From positions 66,552 through 130,551 of the forward strand of contig DXLU01000007.1 of the NCBI GenBank assembly GCA_019414565.1: DNA of 64,000 nt, written 5' to 3'. The DNA is from Collinsella sp. Its GTDB lineage: Bacteria; Actinomycetota; Coriobacteriia; Coriobacteriales; Coriobacteriaceae. This document shows positions 43,515 to 51,287 of the stretch, piece by piece (position 1 is the stretch's first letter; the number at the start of each line of letters is the position of its first letter). The notes under the pieces are model-generated. The model saw nothing but the letters and a program-made list of their open reading frames with translations, searched no databases and was not told where the DNA came from. Made by a program: the position numbers and the translations under genes.

Positions 43515-44540
43515 CTACTCGCAGAGCAGCTTAGCGATCTGGACGGCGTTGGTTGCCGCGCCCTTACGGATTTGGTCGCCGCAGCACCAGAAGGTGATGC
43601 CGCGCGCGGCCTCGGGGTTCGAGATGTCGCGACGCACGCGGCCGACCCAAATCAGGTCCTGGTCGGACGTATCCATCGGCATGGGGAAGCGGTCGTGTGC
43701 ACCCTCGGCACCCAGATCGTCAACCAGCTTGACGCCGGGAGCGGCAGCCAGCGCAGCACGGGCCTCCTCGACCGTAATATCGCGCTCAAACTCGAGCGTA
43801 ATGCTCTCGGAGTGCGAACGCAGCACGGGCACGCGCACGCAGGTGCAGTTCACGCGCAGCTCGGGCAGATGCATGATCTTACGGCCCTCGTTTTGCAGCT
43901 TCATCTCCTCGGAGGTAAAGCCCTCCTCCTTGACGCCGCCAATCTGCGGAATCAGGTTGCTCGCCAGCTGGGCGGCAAATGCACGCGGCTCGGGAATCTC
44001 CTCGCCGCGACCCAGGGCGGCCAGCTGAGCCTCGAGCTCGGCCATACCGGGAGCGCCGGCACCCGAAGCCGCCTGATACGTCGAGACGATCATGCGCTTC
44101 ACGCCGGCGAGCTGATGCAGCGGCCACGTGGGAACCAGGCCGATGATAGTCGCGCAGTTGGGATTGGCGATAAGGCCGTGATGCCACTTGATATCGTCGG
44201 CATTGATCTCGGGCACGACCAGCGGCACCTCGGGATCCATGCGGAAGGCATGGCTGTTGTCTACCACGATGGCGCCACGCTTGACGGCCTCGGGCAGCAG
44301 CTCCTTCGCGATATCGTCGCCGGCAGCGCCGAGTACGATGTCGCAGCCCTCAAAGGCCTCGGGGCAAGCTTCCTCGATCACAACCTGCTCGCCGCGGAAC
44401 TCGACGGTCTTGCCCGCAGAGCGCGCGCTCGCTAGCAGCTTGAGCTTGCCGACCGGGAACTCCTGCTCGTTGAGACACTCGAGCATCTGGGTGCCAACAG
44501 CTCCCGTCGCGCCCAAAATAGCAACCGTGTACTGTTTCAT
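43515..44540 (-). CDS. asd: Aspartate-semialdehyde dehydrogenase
   Basis: 341 residues from ATG 44540 with GGGGGAAG upstream. NADPH-dependent reduction of aspartyl phosphate, the branch-point step to lysine, methionine and threonine. NADP loop LGATGAVGTQML at the start, catalytic Cys in GLIANPNCATI, and substrate-binding VSTYQAASGAG and later LRVNCTCVRVPVLRSHS (part) with the catalytic His. Same strand as lysC, 173 nt downstream of it, with a terminator-like hairpin in between. Confidence 0.95.
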   Translation of the reverse strand: MKQYTVAILGATGAVGTQMLECLNEQEFPVGKLKLLASARSAGKTVEFRGEQVVIEEACPEAFEGCDIVLGAAGDDIAKELLPEAVKRGAIVVDNSHAFRMDPEVPLVVPEINADDIKWHHGLIANPNCATIIGLVPTWPLHQLAGVKRMIVSTYQAASGAGAPGMAELEAQLAALGRGEEIPEPRAFAAQLASNLIPQIGGVKEEGFTSEEMKLQNEGRKIMHLPELRVNCTCVRVPVLRSHSESITLEFERDITVEEARAALAAAPGVKLVDDLGAEGAHDRFPMPMDTSDQDLIWVGRVRRDISNPEAARGITFWCCGDQIRKGAATNAVQIAKLLCE

Positions 44541-44670
44541 GCTTCCCCCTTTTAAGGTTGTGGCTTTTGCCCGCACGCCGAGCAGGCTAAATGTTCTTGC
44601 CCAGTTTATACAAAAACGGGACGGGCATGAAACCCGCCCCGTCGAAACGAAACCGAAATGAAACGCCCCA

Positions 44671-44704
44671 CGGCAGATTTTGGGGCATGTCCCAAAATCT
44701 GCCG
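44671..44704 (-). terminator. Hairpin between lysC and asd
   Basis: CGGCAGATTTTGGG (44671-44684) is exactly inverted at 44691-44704, with a 6-nt loop, 10 nt after the lysC stop. It may end or reduce transcription into asd. Confidence 0.75.
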
Positions 44705-44713
44705 GAATGGCCG

Positions 44714-46102
44714 CTACTTGTGGAGGGCGGCCAGGGCGGGTTCGACCGGCGCGGGAGCCTCCAGGTCCGCGACTTTCACAATGCCGTTCTCGTCGGAGAA
44801 GGCACGGTAAATGGTCTGAATCGCCAAGTCGAAGTCCTTCTCCTCGACGCCGATAATGATATTGATCTCATCGCAGCTCTGCGAAATCATACGCACGCTC
44901 ACGCCCGCCTGGCCAAGCATGCCAAACAGGTGGCCCGAGATACCTGCACGGCCGCGCAGGTTACGACCGACGGTCGCGATAAGTGCCAAGCCCTCGACCA
45001 CCTCGATCTCGAGCGGCTCGACCTCCTGCTGAATGTCGCCTACGAGCGAGTACAGCGAATCGCGCACGTCCTGCTCCTGCACCACAGCACCAAAGCGGTC
45101 GACACCGGTGGGCATGTGCTCGACGGAAACGTCATAGCGTTCGAAGACCGAAAGCGCACGGCGCATAAAGCCGACGCGCGGCTTGGTACGGTCGCGGGCA
45201 ACGTTGATGGCGACAAAGCCGCGCTTACCGGTCACGCCGGTAATGATGGGCTCTGCCTCACCCTCGTCAGCCGTCTCGCTAATGATGGTGCCGGGGTCCT
45301 GCGGCGCATTGGTGTTCTTGATGACCAGTGGAATGCCTGCCTCGCGCACAGGGAACACGGCCTCCTCGTGCAGGACGCTTGCACCCATGTACGAAAGCTC
45401 GCGCAGCTCCTCGTAGGTAACGCGGGCGATGGGCTGAGCCTCGGGCACAATGCGAGGATCAGCAGAATAGAAGCCCGAAACGTCGGTCCAGTTCTCGTAC
45501 AGGTCGGCGCCCAGGCACTTGGCCAGGATCGAGCCCGAGATATCGCCGCCGCCACGGTCGAGCAGCTTGATTTGACCCTCACGCGTCGCGCCGTAGAAAC
45601 CGGGCATGACAAAGCCGCCCTGCTGACCGTACTCCTGCACCAGCTCGGAGGTGCGGTTCATGCTGAGCGTACCATCGTGATGGAACGCCACAACCGTCGC
45701 GGCGTCCAGGAACGGCAGGCCCAGGTACTCGGACATCAGGCGAGCGGTGAAGTACTCGCCGCGGCTCACAAGCTCCTCGGTGGAGTAGCCGCCCGAGCGG
45801 GCGCGCTCGGCAAAGGCTGCGAACTCCTCGCGGATGGGATAGGTGAGCTCCAGCTCGTCAGCGATATCAAAATAGCGCTGACCGATGTCCTCGAGCAGCT
45901 CCTCGCACGACACGTGATACTTAACGTGCGCGTTAACCAGGTAGAGCAGGTCGGTCACCTTGGTGTCGCCCTTAAAGCGGCGACCGCAGGCGGAAACCAC
46001 CACAAAACGGCGGGCAGGGTCGGCATCGACGATGGCCTTGATCTTCTTGAAGTGTTCGGCGTCGGCGACCGACGAGCCGCCAAACTTGGCAATTTTTATC
46101 AT
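44714..46102 (-). CDS. lysC: Aspartate kinase
   Basis: 462 residues. Phosphorylates aspartate, first step of the aspartate amino acid family. Start IAKFGGSSVA, catalytic ELVSRGEYFTA, LLDRGGGDISGS, then two C-terminal ACT domains (about 310-460; GLALIATVGRNLRGRAGISG, VSVRMISQSCDEINI) that bind the feedback inhibitor, probably lysine or threonine. Length and single-function layout fit a monofunctional class. It is divergent from thrC, with only 103 nt between the two starts. Confidence 0.95.
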   Translation of the reverse strand: MIKIAKFGGSSVADAEHFKKIKAIVDADPARRFVVVSACGRRFKGDTKVTDLLYLVNAHVKYHVSCEELLEDIGQRYFDIADELELTYPIREEFAAFAERARSGGYSTEELVSRGEYFTARLMSEYLGLPFLDAATVVAFHHDGTLSMNRTSELVQEYGQQGGFVMPGFYGATREGQIKLLDRGGGDISGSILAKCLGADLYENWTDVSGFYSADPRIVPEAQPIARVTYEELRELSYMGASVLHEEAVFPVREAGIPLVIKNTNAPQDPGTIISETADEGEAEPIITGVTGKRGFVAINVARDRTKPRVGFMRRALSVFERYDVSVEHMPTGVDRFGAVVQEQDVRDSLYSLVGDIQQEVEPLEIEVVEGLALIATVGRNLRGRAGISGHLFGMLGQAGVSVRMISQSCDEINIIIGVEEKDFDLAIQTIYRAFSDENGIVKVADLEAPAPVEPALAALHK

Positions 46103-46154
46103 GGCGTGGAGGTTACCTTTCTAAAAGCCTCTGCAAACCTGTTTTGCGCGCTCT

Positions 46155-46189
46155 GATACCATGGTTTCACCGATTGGGACCAAGGTATC
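46155..46189 (+). promoter_or_regulatory. Leader hairpin in front of thrC
   Basis: GATACCaTGGT (46155-46165) pairs with ACCAaGGTATC (46179-46189), leaving a 13-nt loop. It ends just before the GAGGAG ribosome site (46191-46196). Either a regulatory leader structure or an operator in the shared lysC/thrC promoter region. Confidence 0.5.
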
Positions 46190-46205
46190 CGAGGAGCACT
46201 GTTAT

Positions 46206-47723
46206 ATGGGAACTTATCATAGTACACGAGGACGCACTTTATCATGCTCAAGTAAGGTGGCAATCCGTACCGGCATCGCTCCCGACGGGGGTTTGTTTGT
46301 CTCGGACGAGCTTGGCACCCAGCAGGTCGATATCAGCTCGCTTGCTGATAAATCGTACTTTGAAATCGCTCAAAATGTGTTGGGAATGTTACTGAACGAT
46401 TACACGGACGAAGAAATTTCGGCGTGTGTCGACGAGGCATACCGCGGCACGTTCGCGAGTGAAGAGGTCACGCCTCTCGTCAAGCTCGACGCAGCACCGG
46501 GCACCGACGCCCCTCAGACCTATGTGATGGAGCTCTTTGGCGGCCCCACGAGCGCCTTCAAGGACGTCGCCCTGCAGATGCTCCCCCGCCTCATGGCCCG
46601 CACCTCCGCCCAGGACGGCGGCGCCGAGCGCATCATGATCGTCACCGCCACGTCGGGCGACACGGGCAAGGCAGCACTCGCCGGCTTTGCCGACGCCCCG
46701 GGCACGGGCATCACCGTCTTTTATCCCGAGGGCAAAGTCAGCCGCGTACAGAATCTGCAGATGTCCACTCAGGAGGGCGATAACGTCGCCGTCTGCGGCA
46801 TCCGCGGCAACTTCGACGACGCCCAGAGTGCCGTCAAGCGCATCTTTGCCGATAAGGAGCTTGCCGAGCGTCTGGAGGCTTCCGGCACGGTGCTTTCGAG
46901 CGCCAACTCCATCAACGTCGGCCGTCTGGTACCGCAGGTCGTCTACTACTTTGCCGCCTATGCGCAGCTGCTGCGCGCCGGCGCTATCGAGGCTGGCGAC
47001 GCCGTGGAGTTCTGCGTACCGACCGGCAACTTTGGCGATATCCTGGCCGGCTACTACGCCAAGCGCATGGGTCTGCCCGTCGCCAAGCTCGTCGTGGCCA
47101 GCGACAAGAACAACGTGCTTGCCGACTTCCTGACCACCGGCGTCTACGACCGCAACCGTCCGTTCTTCACGACCATCTCGCCGTCGATGGACATCCTCAT
47201 CAGCTCTAACCTGGAGCGTATGCTGTACTTCCTGTCCGATGGCGACTGCGAGCTTGTTGCCGGCCTTATGGAGCAGCTGGCACAGACTGGTCGCTATGAG
47301 GTTCCCGCCGACCTGCTGGCAAAGATTCAGAGCGTCTTTGGTTGCGGTTGGTCCAGCGAGGACGAGGTCCGCGCTGCCATCAAGAGCTGCTGGGACGCGA
47401 ACGGCTACGTAATCGACCCGCACACCGCTTGCGGCTATCACGTCTTCGAGCAGGTCGCTCCCGCCGAGGGCGCCAAAGCCCGCGTGCTGCTTTCGACCGC
47501 AAGCCCCTACAAGTTCCCGCGCGCCTGCTGCGACGCCCTGGGCCTCGACGTTCCCGAGGATGATTTTGAGGCTATGCGTGTACTCGAGCAGGCCACCAAC
47601 ACGGTCGCCCCGACCCAGCTCGCCGAGCTCGAGTCCAAACCCGTCCGCTTCGAAGACGTCTGCGACGTAGCCGACATGGCCAGCTACGTAGAGCAGGCCG
47701 CAAAAAAGATGGCTACCAACTAA
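46206..47723 (+). CDS. thrC: Threonine synthase
   Basis: 505 residues from ATG 46206, nine nt after GAGGAG; an upstream GTG would place the leader hairpin inside the coding part. PLP-dependent conversion of phosphohomoserine to threonine. N-terminal STRG segment, the PLP lysine in TSAFKDVALQML, and SGDTGKAAL binding the cofactor phosphate are canonical. Length matches the longer bacterial type. A terminator follows; thrB lies 204 nt downstream behind a large hairpin. Confidence 0.95.
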   Translation: MGTYHSTRGRTLSCSSKVAIRTGIAPDGGLFVSDELGTQQVDISSLADKSYFEIAQNVLGMLLNDYTDEEISACVDEAYRGTFASEEVTPLVKLDAAPGTDAPQTYVMELFGGPTSAFKDVALQMLPRLMARTSAQDGGAERIMIVTATSGDTGKAALAGFADAPGTGITVFYPEGKVSRVQNLQMSTQEGDNVAVCGIRGNFDDAQSAVKRIFADKELAERLEASGTVLSSANSINVGRLVPQVVYYFAAYAQLLRAGAIEAGDAVEFCVPTGNFGDILAGYYAKRMGLPVAKLVVASDKNNVLADFLTTGVYDRNRPFFTTISPSMDILISSNLERMLYFLSDGDCELVAGLMEQLAQTGRYEVPADLLAKIQSVFGCGWSSEDEVRAAIKSCWDANGYVIDPHTACGYHVFEQVAPAEGAKARVLLSTASPYKFPRACCDALGLDVPEDDFEAMRVLEQATNTVAPTQLAELESKPVRFEDVCDVADMASYVEQAAKKMATN

Positions 47724-47735
47724 AACCCCTTATAA

Positions 47736-47765
47736 GGCGCCGGCGAAAGCCGGCGCACCTTCTTC
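47736..47765 (+). terminator. Hairpin terminator of thrC
   Basis: GGCGCCGGC-GAAA-GCCGGCGC (47736-47756), a stable stem with a GAAA tetraloop, then CACCTTCTTCC. Confidence 0.75.
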
Positions 47766-47802
47766 CATCAGATAACCCCCGGGATGATGACGAACGTGCA
47801 CA

Positions 47803-47914
47803 GCGTGCCTGGCTGTTTAGTTCGTCGCGAGTTCCGCACGCAAAGGAAAGCACTTAATGTGCTTTCCGTCTTGCGCAGGACTGCCCGAGCAGCGAACTAA
47901 ACAGCCAGGCACGC
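47803..47914 (+). repeat. Nested hairpin between thrC and thrB
   Basis: Perfect 22-bp outer arms (47803-47824 and 47893-47914) and an inner stem GGAAAGCAC-TTAAT-GTGCTTTCC (47845-47867), extended by CGCAA/TTGCG. The asymmetric internal loops contain TTCCGCA on the left and CCCGAGCAG on the right, resembling the motifs of the elements at 48833 and 55933. It ends just before the thrB ribosome site. Confidence 0.8.
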
Positions 47915-47927
47915 CAGGAGGACTCAC

Positions 47928-48809
47928 ATGATCAAGATCACCGTCCCAGCAACAAGCGCCAACCTAGGCATCGGCTACGACACCCTCGGCATGGCCGTCA
48001 GTCTCTACTCGCACTTCACCTTCGAGCGAGCCGACAAGCTCACCATCACGGGTTGCCCCGAGGAGTTCCAAAACGAGAACAACCTAGTCTATGTGAGCTT
48101 TGTCGATGCTCTGGCCGCCTGGGGCGAGCCGGCCTTCCCCGTCGCTATCGACATTCAGACCGACGTGCCCGTCGCCCGCGGCCTGGGCTCCAGCTCAACC
48201 TGCGTCGTCGCCGGCATCATGGCTGCCGCCGCGCTGACAGGCCACACCGTCGACCGCGCCGAGCTCGTCCGCATCGCCACCGAGGTCGAGGGCCATCCCG
48301 ATAACGTCGCCCCCGCCATCCTGGGCGGCGCCGTCTGCTCTTTTACGCCGACCGACTCGCTGCCCCAGTGCCTGCGCTACGAGGTAAGCGATCGCTTGCG
48401 TTTTATTACCGTGATTCCGCCCTACGAGGTACATACGAGCGAGGCGCGCAAGGTTGTGCCGCAGGAGATTCCACTCTCCACCGCCGTATGGCAAATGGGC
48501 CGCATCGCCGGCATGACGCGCGGCCTGGAGACCGGCGACCTGGATCTGATTGCCGCTGCCAATGACGACCGCATCCAGGAACCCTATCGCCGCCGCCTCA
48601 TCCCCGACTACAACGCCGTGCGCGACACCTGCCTTAACGGCGGCGCCAAGACCATCTGGATCAGCGGTTCGGGCTCGACCCTTATGGCCGTGACCGACGA
48701 CACCATCGTGGCAAAGTTCCTGCAGGTCAAGCTGCGCGAGCAGTTCCCCAAGTGCGACACGCACATTCTGACGTGCGACACCGAGGGCGCTCAAATCGAG
48801 TACCTGTAG
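47928..48809 (+). CDS. thrB: Homoserine kinase
   Basis: 293 residues, AGGAGG seven nt upstream. GHMP kinase that makes phosphohomoserine, the substrate of ThrC. N-terminal VPATSANLGIGYDTLGMAV, the ATP loop VPVARGLGSSSTCVVAG, and a third motif SGSGSTLMAV are all present. The opening 'PATSANLG' and length of about 300 are typical. It lies 204 nt after thrC on the same strand, with a nested hairpin between them. Confidence 0.95.
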   Translation: MIKITVPATSANLGIGYDTLGMAVSLYSHFTFERADKLTITGCPEEFQNENNLVYVSFVDALAAWGEPAFPVAIDIQTDVPVARGLGSSSTCVVAGIMAAAALTGHTVDRAELVRIATEVEGHPDNVAPAILGGAVCSFTPTDSLPQCLRYEVSDRLRFITVIPPYEVHTSEARKVVPQEIPLSTAVWQMGRIAGMTRGLETGDLDLIAAANDDRIQEPYRRRLIPDYNAVRDTCLNGGAKTIWISGSGSTLMAVTDDTIVAKFLQVKLREQFPKCDTHILTCDTEGAQIEYL

Positions 48810-48832
48810 CGCCCTGCCTCATTGCTCTCACC

Positions 48833-48949
48833 GGTCCCCTTGGGGCTTCCCCTGAAAACGTCCTCGATCATGAATTGCCCCGTCGTGCGCTTCGCGCGAC
48901 GGGGCAATTCGATCTGCGGATTGTTTTCAGGGGAAGCCCCAAGGGGACC
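48833..48949 (-). repeat. Nested covarying hairpin element between convergent thrB and XRE genes
   Basis: Outer arms of 27 nt (48833-48859, 48923-48949) and inner arms GAATTGCCCCGTCG / CGACGGGGCAATTC (48872-48885, 48897-48910) are perfect. Read on the minus strand, the unpaired parts are AAAACAATCCGCAGATC and ATGATCGAGGACGTTTT, and the tip is CGC-GAA-GCG-CA. These match the element at 55933-56061 although the helices differ. It starts 24 nt after the thrB stop. Confidence 0.9.
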
Positions 48950-49012
48950 TTCGCAGCCTCGACAGGATAATCGCATTCGCTGATTTAATTATCGCCCGAT
49001 TCGCGGCGCAAT

Positions 49013-49276
49013 CTATTTATCTCCGCTGCTCAGAACCGCCTCAAGTCTTTGCACGAGAACTCCGACGGTAATTCCAAGTGCCTCTGCATAGGCGAACTGC
49101 TCATAAACCCTAAGACTGCGTTCCCCGGTTTCGACTTTCGAGATGAACGACTGAGGTACCCTCAGTTTCTTTGCGAGTTCAACCTGAGTGATACCTTGTT
49201 CCCGACGAATCTGGGAGAGGCACTTTCCGCATGTCCTATTAGCATCAACGTTCATACCGTTTACGCTATATTCCAT
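49013..49276 (-). CDS. Small XRE-type regulator
   Basis: About 87 residues if started at ATG 49276; other in-frame starts at 49291 and 49255 are possible and none has a strong ribosome site. The HTH occupies about 20-75 (QGITQVELAKKLRVPQSFISK, part: VELAKKLRVPQSFISK) and reads VETGERSLRVYE, typical of Cro/C1 family. Divergent from the zinc-ribbon membrane protein gene, with a palindromic operator-like site in between. It probably controls that gene and itself. Confidence 0.8.
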   Translation of the reverse strand: MEYSVNGMNVDANRTCGKCLSQIRREQGITQVELAKKLRVPQSFISKVETGERSLRVYEQFAYAEALGITVGVLVQRLEAVLSSGDK

Positions 49277-49281
49277 TTTGA

Positions 49282-49304
49282 TATATCCCAAACTAGGATA
49301 TATT
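49282..49304. promoter_or_regulatory. Operator-like palindrome between XRE and zinc-ribbon protein genes
   Basis: ATATATCC (49282-49289) and GGATATAT (49297-49304) with a 7-nt spacer, six nt upstream of the likely XRE start. A good candidate for binding by the XRE dimer. Confidence 0.6.
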
Positions 49305-49378
49305 CATGTGAGTATCTGTTTCACTTATCGCAATTGTTCGCATCGCACATTTGAAACGAGAGAGGGGACTCGATAAGC

Positions 49379-50194
49379 ATGGATGACGAGATGAAAGAGC
49401 CCAATAGTGAGCAAACGCCCAGTGCATCTGATGAACAGAAGCCGAATATCGAAGGGAAGCAGGTTTCTGATGGTGCTGACGACACCACCTCCCCTGACGA
49501 TCGATCATCAAATGAAGACGGTGCCACATGCAATAAGGAAGAGGACGATTCACTTCTAACGAGTGCCATTAACAAACTTGGTGGTAATAAACGAGCGGCT
49601 ATCGCAACTGCTGCGATAGTTGCCGTCATCTTCTGCTTACCCATGCTGTTTCCTCAAATGTTTTGCACCCACAAACTTTGGACCAATGCAAACTGTACAA
49701 GCCCTCGCACCTGTAAAAGTTGCGGCAAAACCGAGGGGAAACCGCTCGGACATGAATGGGAAGAAGCAACATGCACGGTTCCGAAGACCTGTCAACGCTG
49801 CGGCAAAACCGAAGGGAAACCCCTTGGGCATCAACCAGGTTCTTGGACTACCGAAGTCGATTACGTTGACGCCACCTCGAAGGAAATTCGAGAATGCGGG
49901 AGATGCGGAGAGGTCGTTGACACCCGCAACGAAAAGGAAATTACTTCCTTTCTTGGCGACGGATCGTTTTCAATTTCACCTGAAGGCTTTATTGAACGAC
50001 TTAACGAGGAATTCTCCGATATTCCCAATTGCAGCAGTATGAAGGCGAGTTACGAGTTAGACGATAGCGGCACGGGACTCGAGCTTCAGATAAAAAATGG
50101 CTCTACGCTTGCCGGTATTGGAGGTTTTTCTCGGACTCGAGCAGTCAACTACTATTCAGCTATCTTGGATCAGAAAACTGCTTCAAAAACATAG
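49379..50194 (+). CDS. Membrane-anchored protein with two zinc-ribbon-like repeats (frame ends early)
   Basis: 271 residues. An acidic Ser/Asp-rich N-terminus (1-65), one hydrophobic segment (AAIATAAIVAVIFCLPMLF, about 73-92), then two repeats of about 29 residues with the form ATC..P.TC..CGKTEGKPLGH, and a further CGRCG pair, so probable zinc binding outside the membrane. The C-terminal domain starts near 185. The frame stops at 50192-50194, while a continuous homologous-looking extension exists in the -1 frame (50197 onward), pointing to a frameshift in the five-A run near 50187-50191. AT-richer than neighbours. Confidence 0.75.
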   Translation: MDDEMKEPNSEQTPSASDEQKPNIEGKQVSDGADDTTSPDDRSSNEDGATCNKEEDDSLLTSAINKLGGNKRAAIATAAIVAVIFCLPMLFPQMFCTHKLWTNANCTSPRTCKSCGKTEGKPLGHEWEEATCTVPKTCQRCGKTEGKPLGHQPGSWTTEVDYVDATSKEIRECGRCGEVVDTRNEKEITSFLGDGSFSISPEGFIERLNEEFSDIPNCSSMKASYELDDSGTGLELQIKNGSTLAGIGGFSRTRAVNYYSAILDQKTASKT

Positions 50195-50196
50195 TC

Positions 50197-50391
50197 ATGT
50201 ACTTCGAAAATTCAGATTATGCCGCGGCGACAGCATTAGCAACCATACAAGCAATTGATCCAACACTCTCATTTTCCGACGCTAAGGAGATTGGAGCTGC
50301 CTGCGTAGGTACGCCAACTGTCAAAAATGGAATTACGTACGCAATCTTACCTTCAAATGGAGAATACTGGCTGAGCACCCGAATTGATTAA
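50197..50391 (+). CDS. Probable C-terminal part of the zinc-ribbon protein in another frame
   Basis: 64 residues (YFENSDYAAATALATIQAID, then DPTLSFSDAKEIG). There is no ribosome site before its ATG, and reading back in this frame gives SKNIVMYFENSDY joined to the end of the upstream gene. One added A in the A5 run would fuse the two into about 337 residues. I therefore read it as the displaced end of the same protein. Confidence 0.6.
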   Translation: MYFENSDYAAATALATIQAIDPTLSFSDAKEIGAACVGTPTVKNGITYAILPSNGEYWLSTRID

Positions 50392-50472
50392 TTTACTTTA
50401 ATTGCTAAATGCAGACGCCTCTTACTCGCGGCATATTAAAGTTCAACCCCTGCTAGCATCGTCAATCGAAAT

Positions 50473-50506
50473 ATGCCCCGCCGAGCACTTTAGCTTGGCG
50501 GGGCAT
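50473..50506. terminator. Strong bidirectional terminator
   Basis: ATGCCCCGCC (50473-50482) and GGCGGGGCAT (50497-50506), with A-rich and T-rich flanks (TCGAAAT / TTTCAAT). It lies between the convergent zinc-ribbon and HTH genes. Confidence 0.8.
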
Positions 50507-50623
50507 TTCAATACGTAGGCGGATTTTGATACCTAGAAGGCCCACATGCCCCCACTAGGCAGCCGGCTTCGCTGCTCAAATTGCTCGAACTGCAACTTGA
50601 GCAATCAGCGGCCAGCATCTCTT

Positions 50624-51256
50624 TTAGGCTGCGCTAGTTTCTTTGTATTCAAAGACTGGCTCTAAGATGTCTTCGATGCTGCAGTGCAGGACTTTCGCCA
50701 TATCCCTTACGGTTGTTACCGATGCTTCGTTGATGTTTCTCTGGCGCTGTTCGTACATTTGGATTGAGCGGAGTGATACGCCCGATTCGTATGCCAGGTC
50801 TTGTTGGGTTTTCTTGAGCCTCTTTCTTGCTTGCGCCAGTTTAGTTTGACGAGGTGTTTTCTTCGCCATATCGCAAATAAGACGCGCCACACGTTCCTCT
50901 GAGGCTTCATGCCAGGGATAGTACAGACCGCGCAGCGCATCAAATGGAACGACATGCAGCAGATCTTCGAAAGACTCCCCTAAACGCCACTGCAGGTATG
51001 CCAGCATCCAGCCCGCCCAATATTCCGGAGTCTTCTCAAATCGATAGGTGCAGTCCGGTATAGGCCTGTTTTGATAGCCCGATCTTTCGGCGATAAGCGC
51101 GAACAGCTCAACGCCCGATTTTCCCGATACGACCCATGCGTTGCCGCGTTCGAACTCGCGAGCTACGCCGCTGAGGCAAAAGAGTTCAGCAACTTCCGAT
51201 CCCTCTGCTCCATAATCATTAACGGCATAGTCAAAGCAGTCGCCTAGGTTGTTCAT
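50624..51256 (-). CDS. HTH protein paired with a DUF3990 gene (probable antitoxin)
   Basis: 210 residues from ATG 51256, which has CGAGGA four nt upstream; a longer start at 51322 overlaps the DUF3990 gene but lacks a ribosome site. The N-terminal half (about 1-120) is helical with PEYWAGWMLAYLQWRLGESF (about 92-111), a segment I associate with HTH proteins in such pairs. The C-terminal 70 residues are a Cro/C1-type HTH (KTQQDLAYESGVSLRSIQMY). The reversed order, DNA-binding domain at the C-terminus, fits antitoxins whose N-terminus holds the toxin. It lies 31 nt after the DUF3990 gene. Confidence 0.75.
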   Translation of the reverse strand: MNNLGDCFDYAVNDYGAEGSEVAELFCLSGVAREFERGNAWVVSGKSGVELFALIAERSGYQNRPIPDCTYRFEKTPEYWAGWMLAYLQWRLGESFEDLLHVVPFDALRGLYYPWHEASEERVARLICDMAKKTPRQTKLAQARKRLKKTQQDLAYESGVSLRSIQMYEQRQRNINEASVTTVRDMAKVLHCSIEDILEPVFEYKETSAA

Positions 51257-51287
51257 TGCGTCCTCGAGGTAATAGACGGGATATGTC

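Noticed and set aside
44591..46156. 521-codon + strand frame opposite lysC
   Set aside because: Antisense shadow; lysC has complete kinase and ACT motifs.
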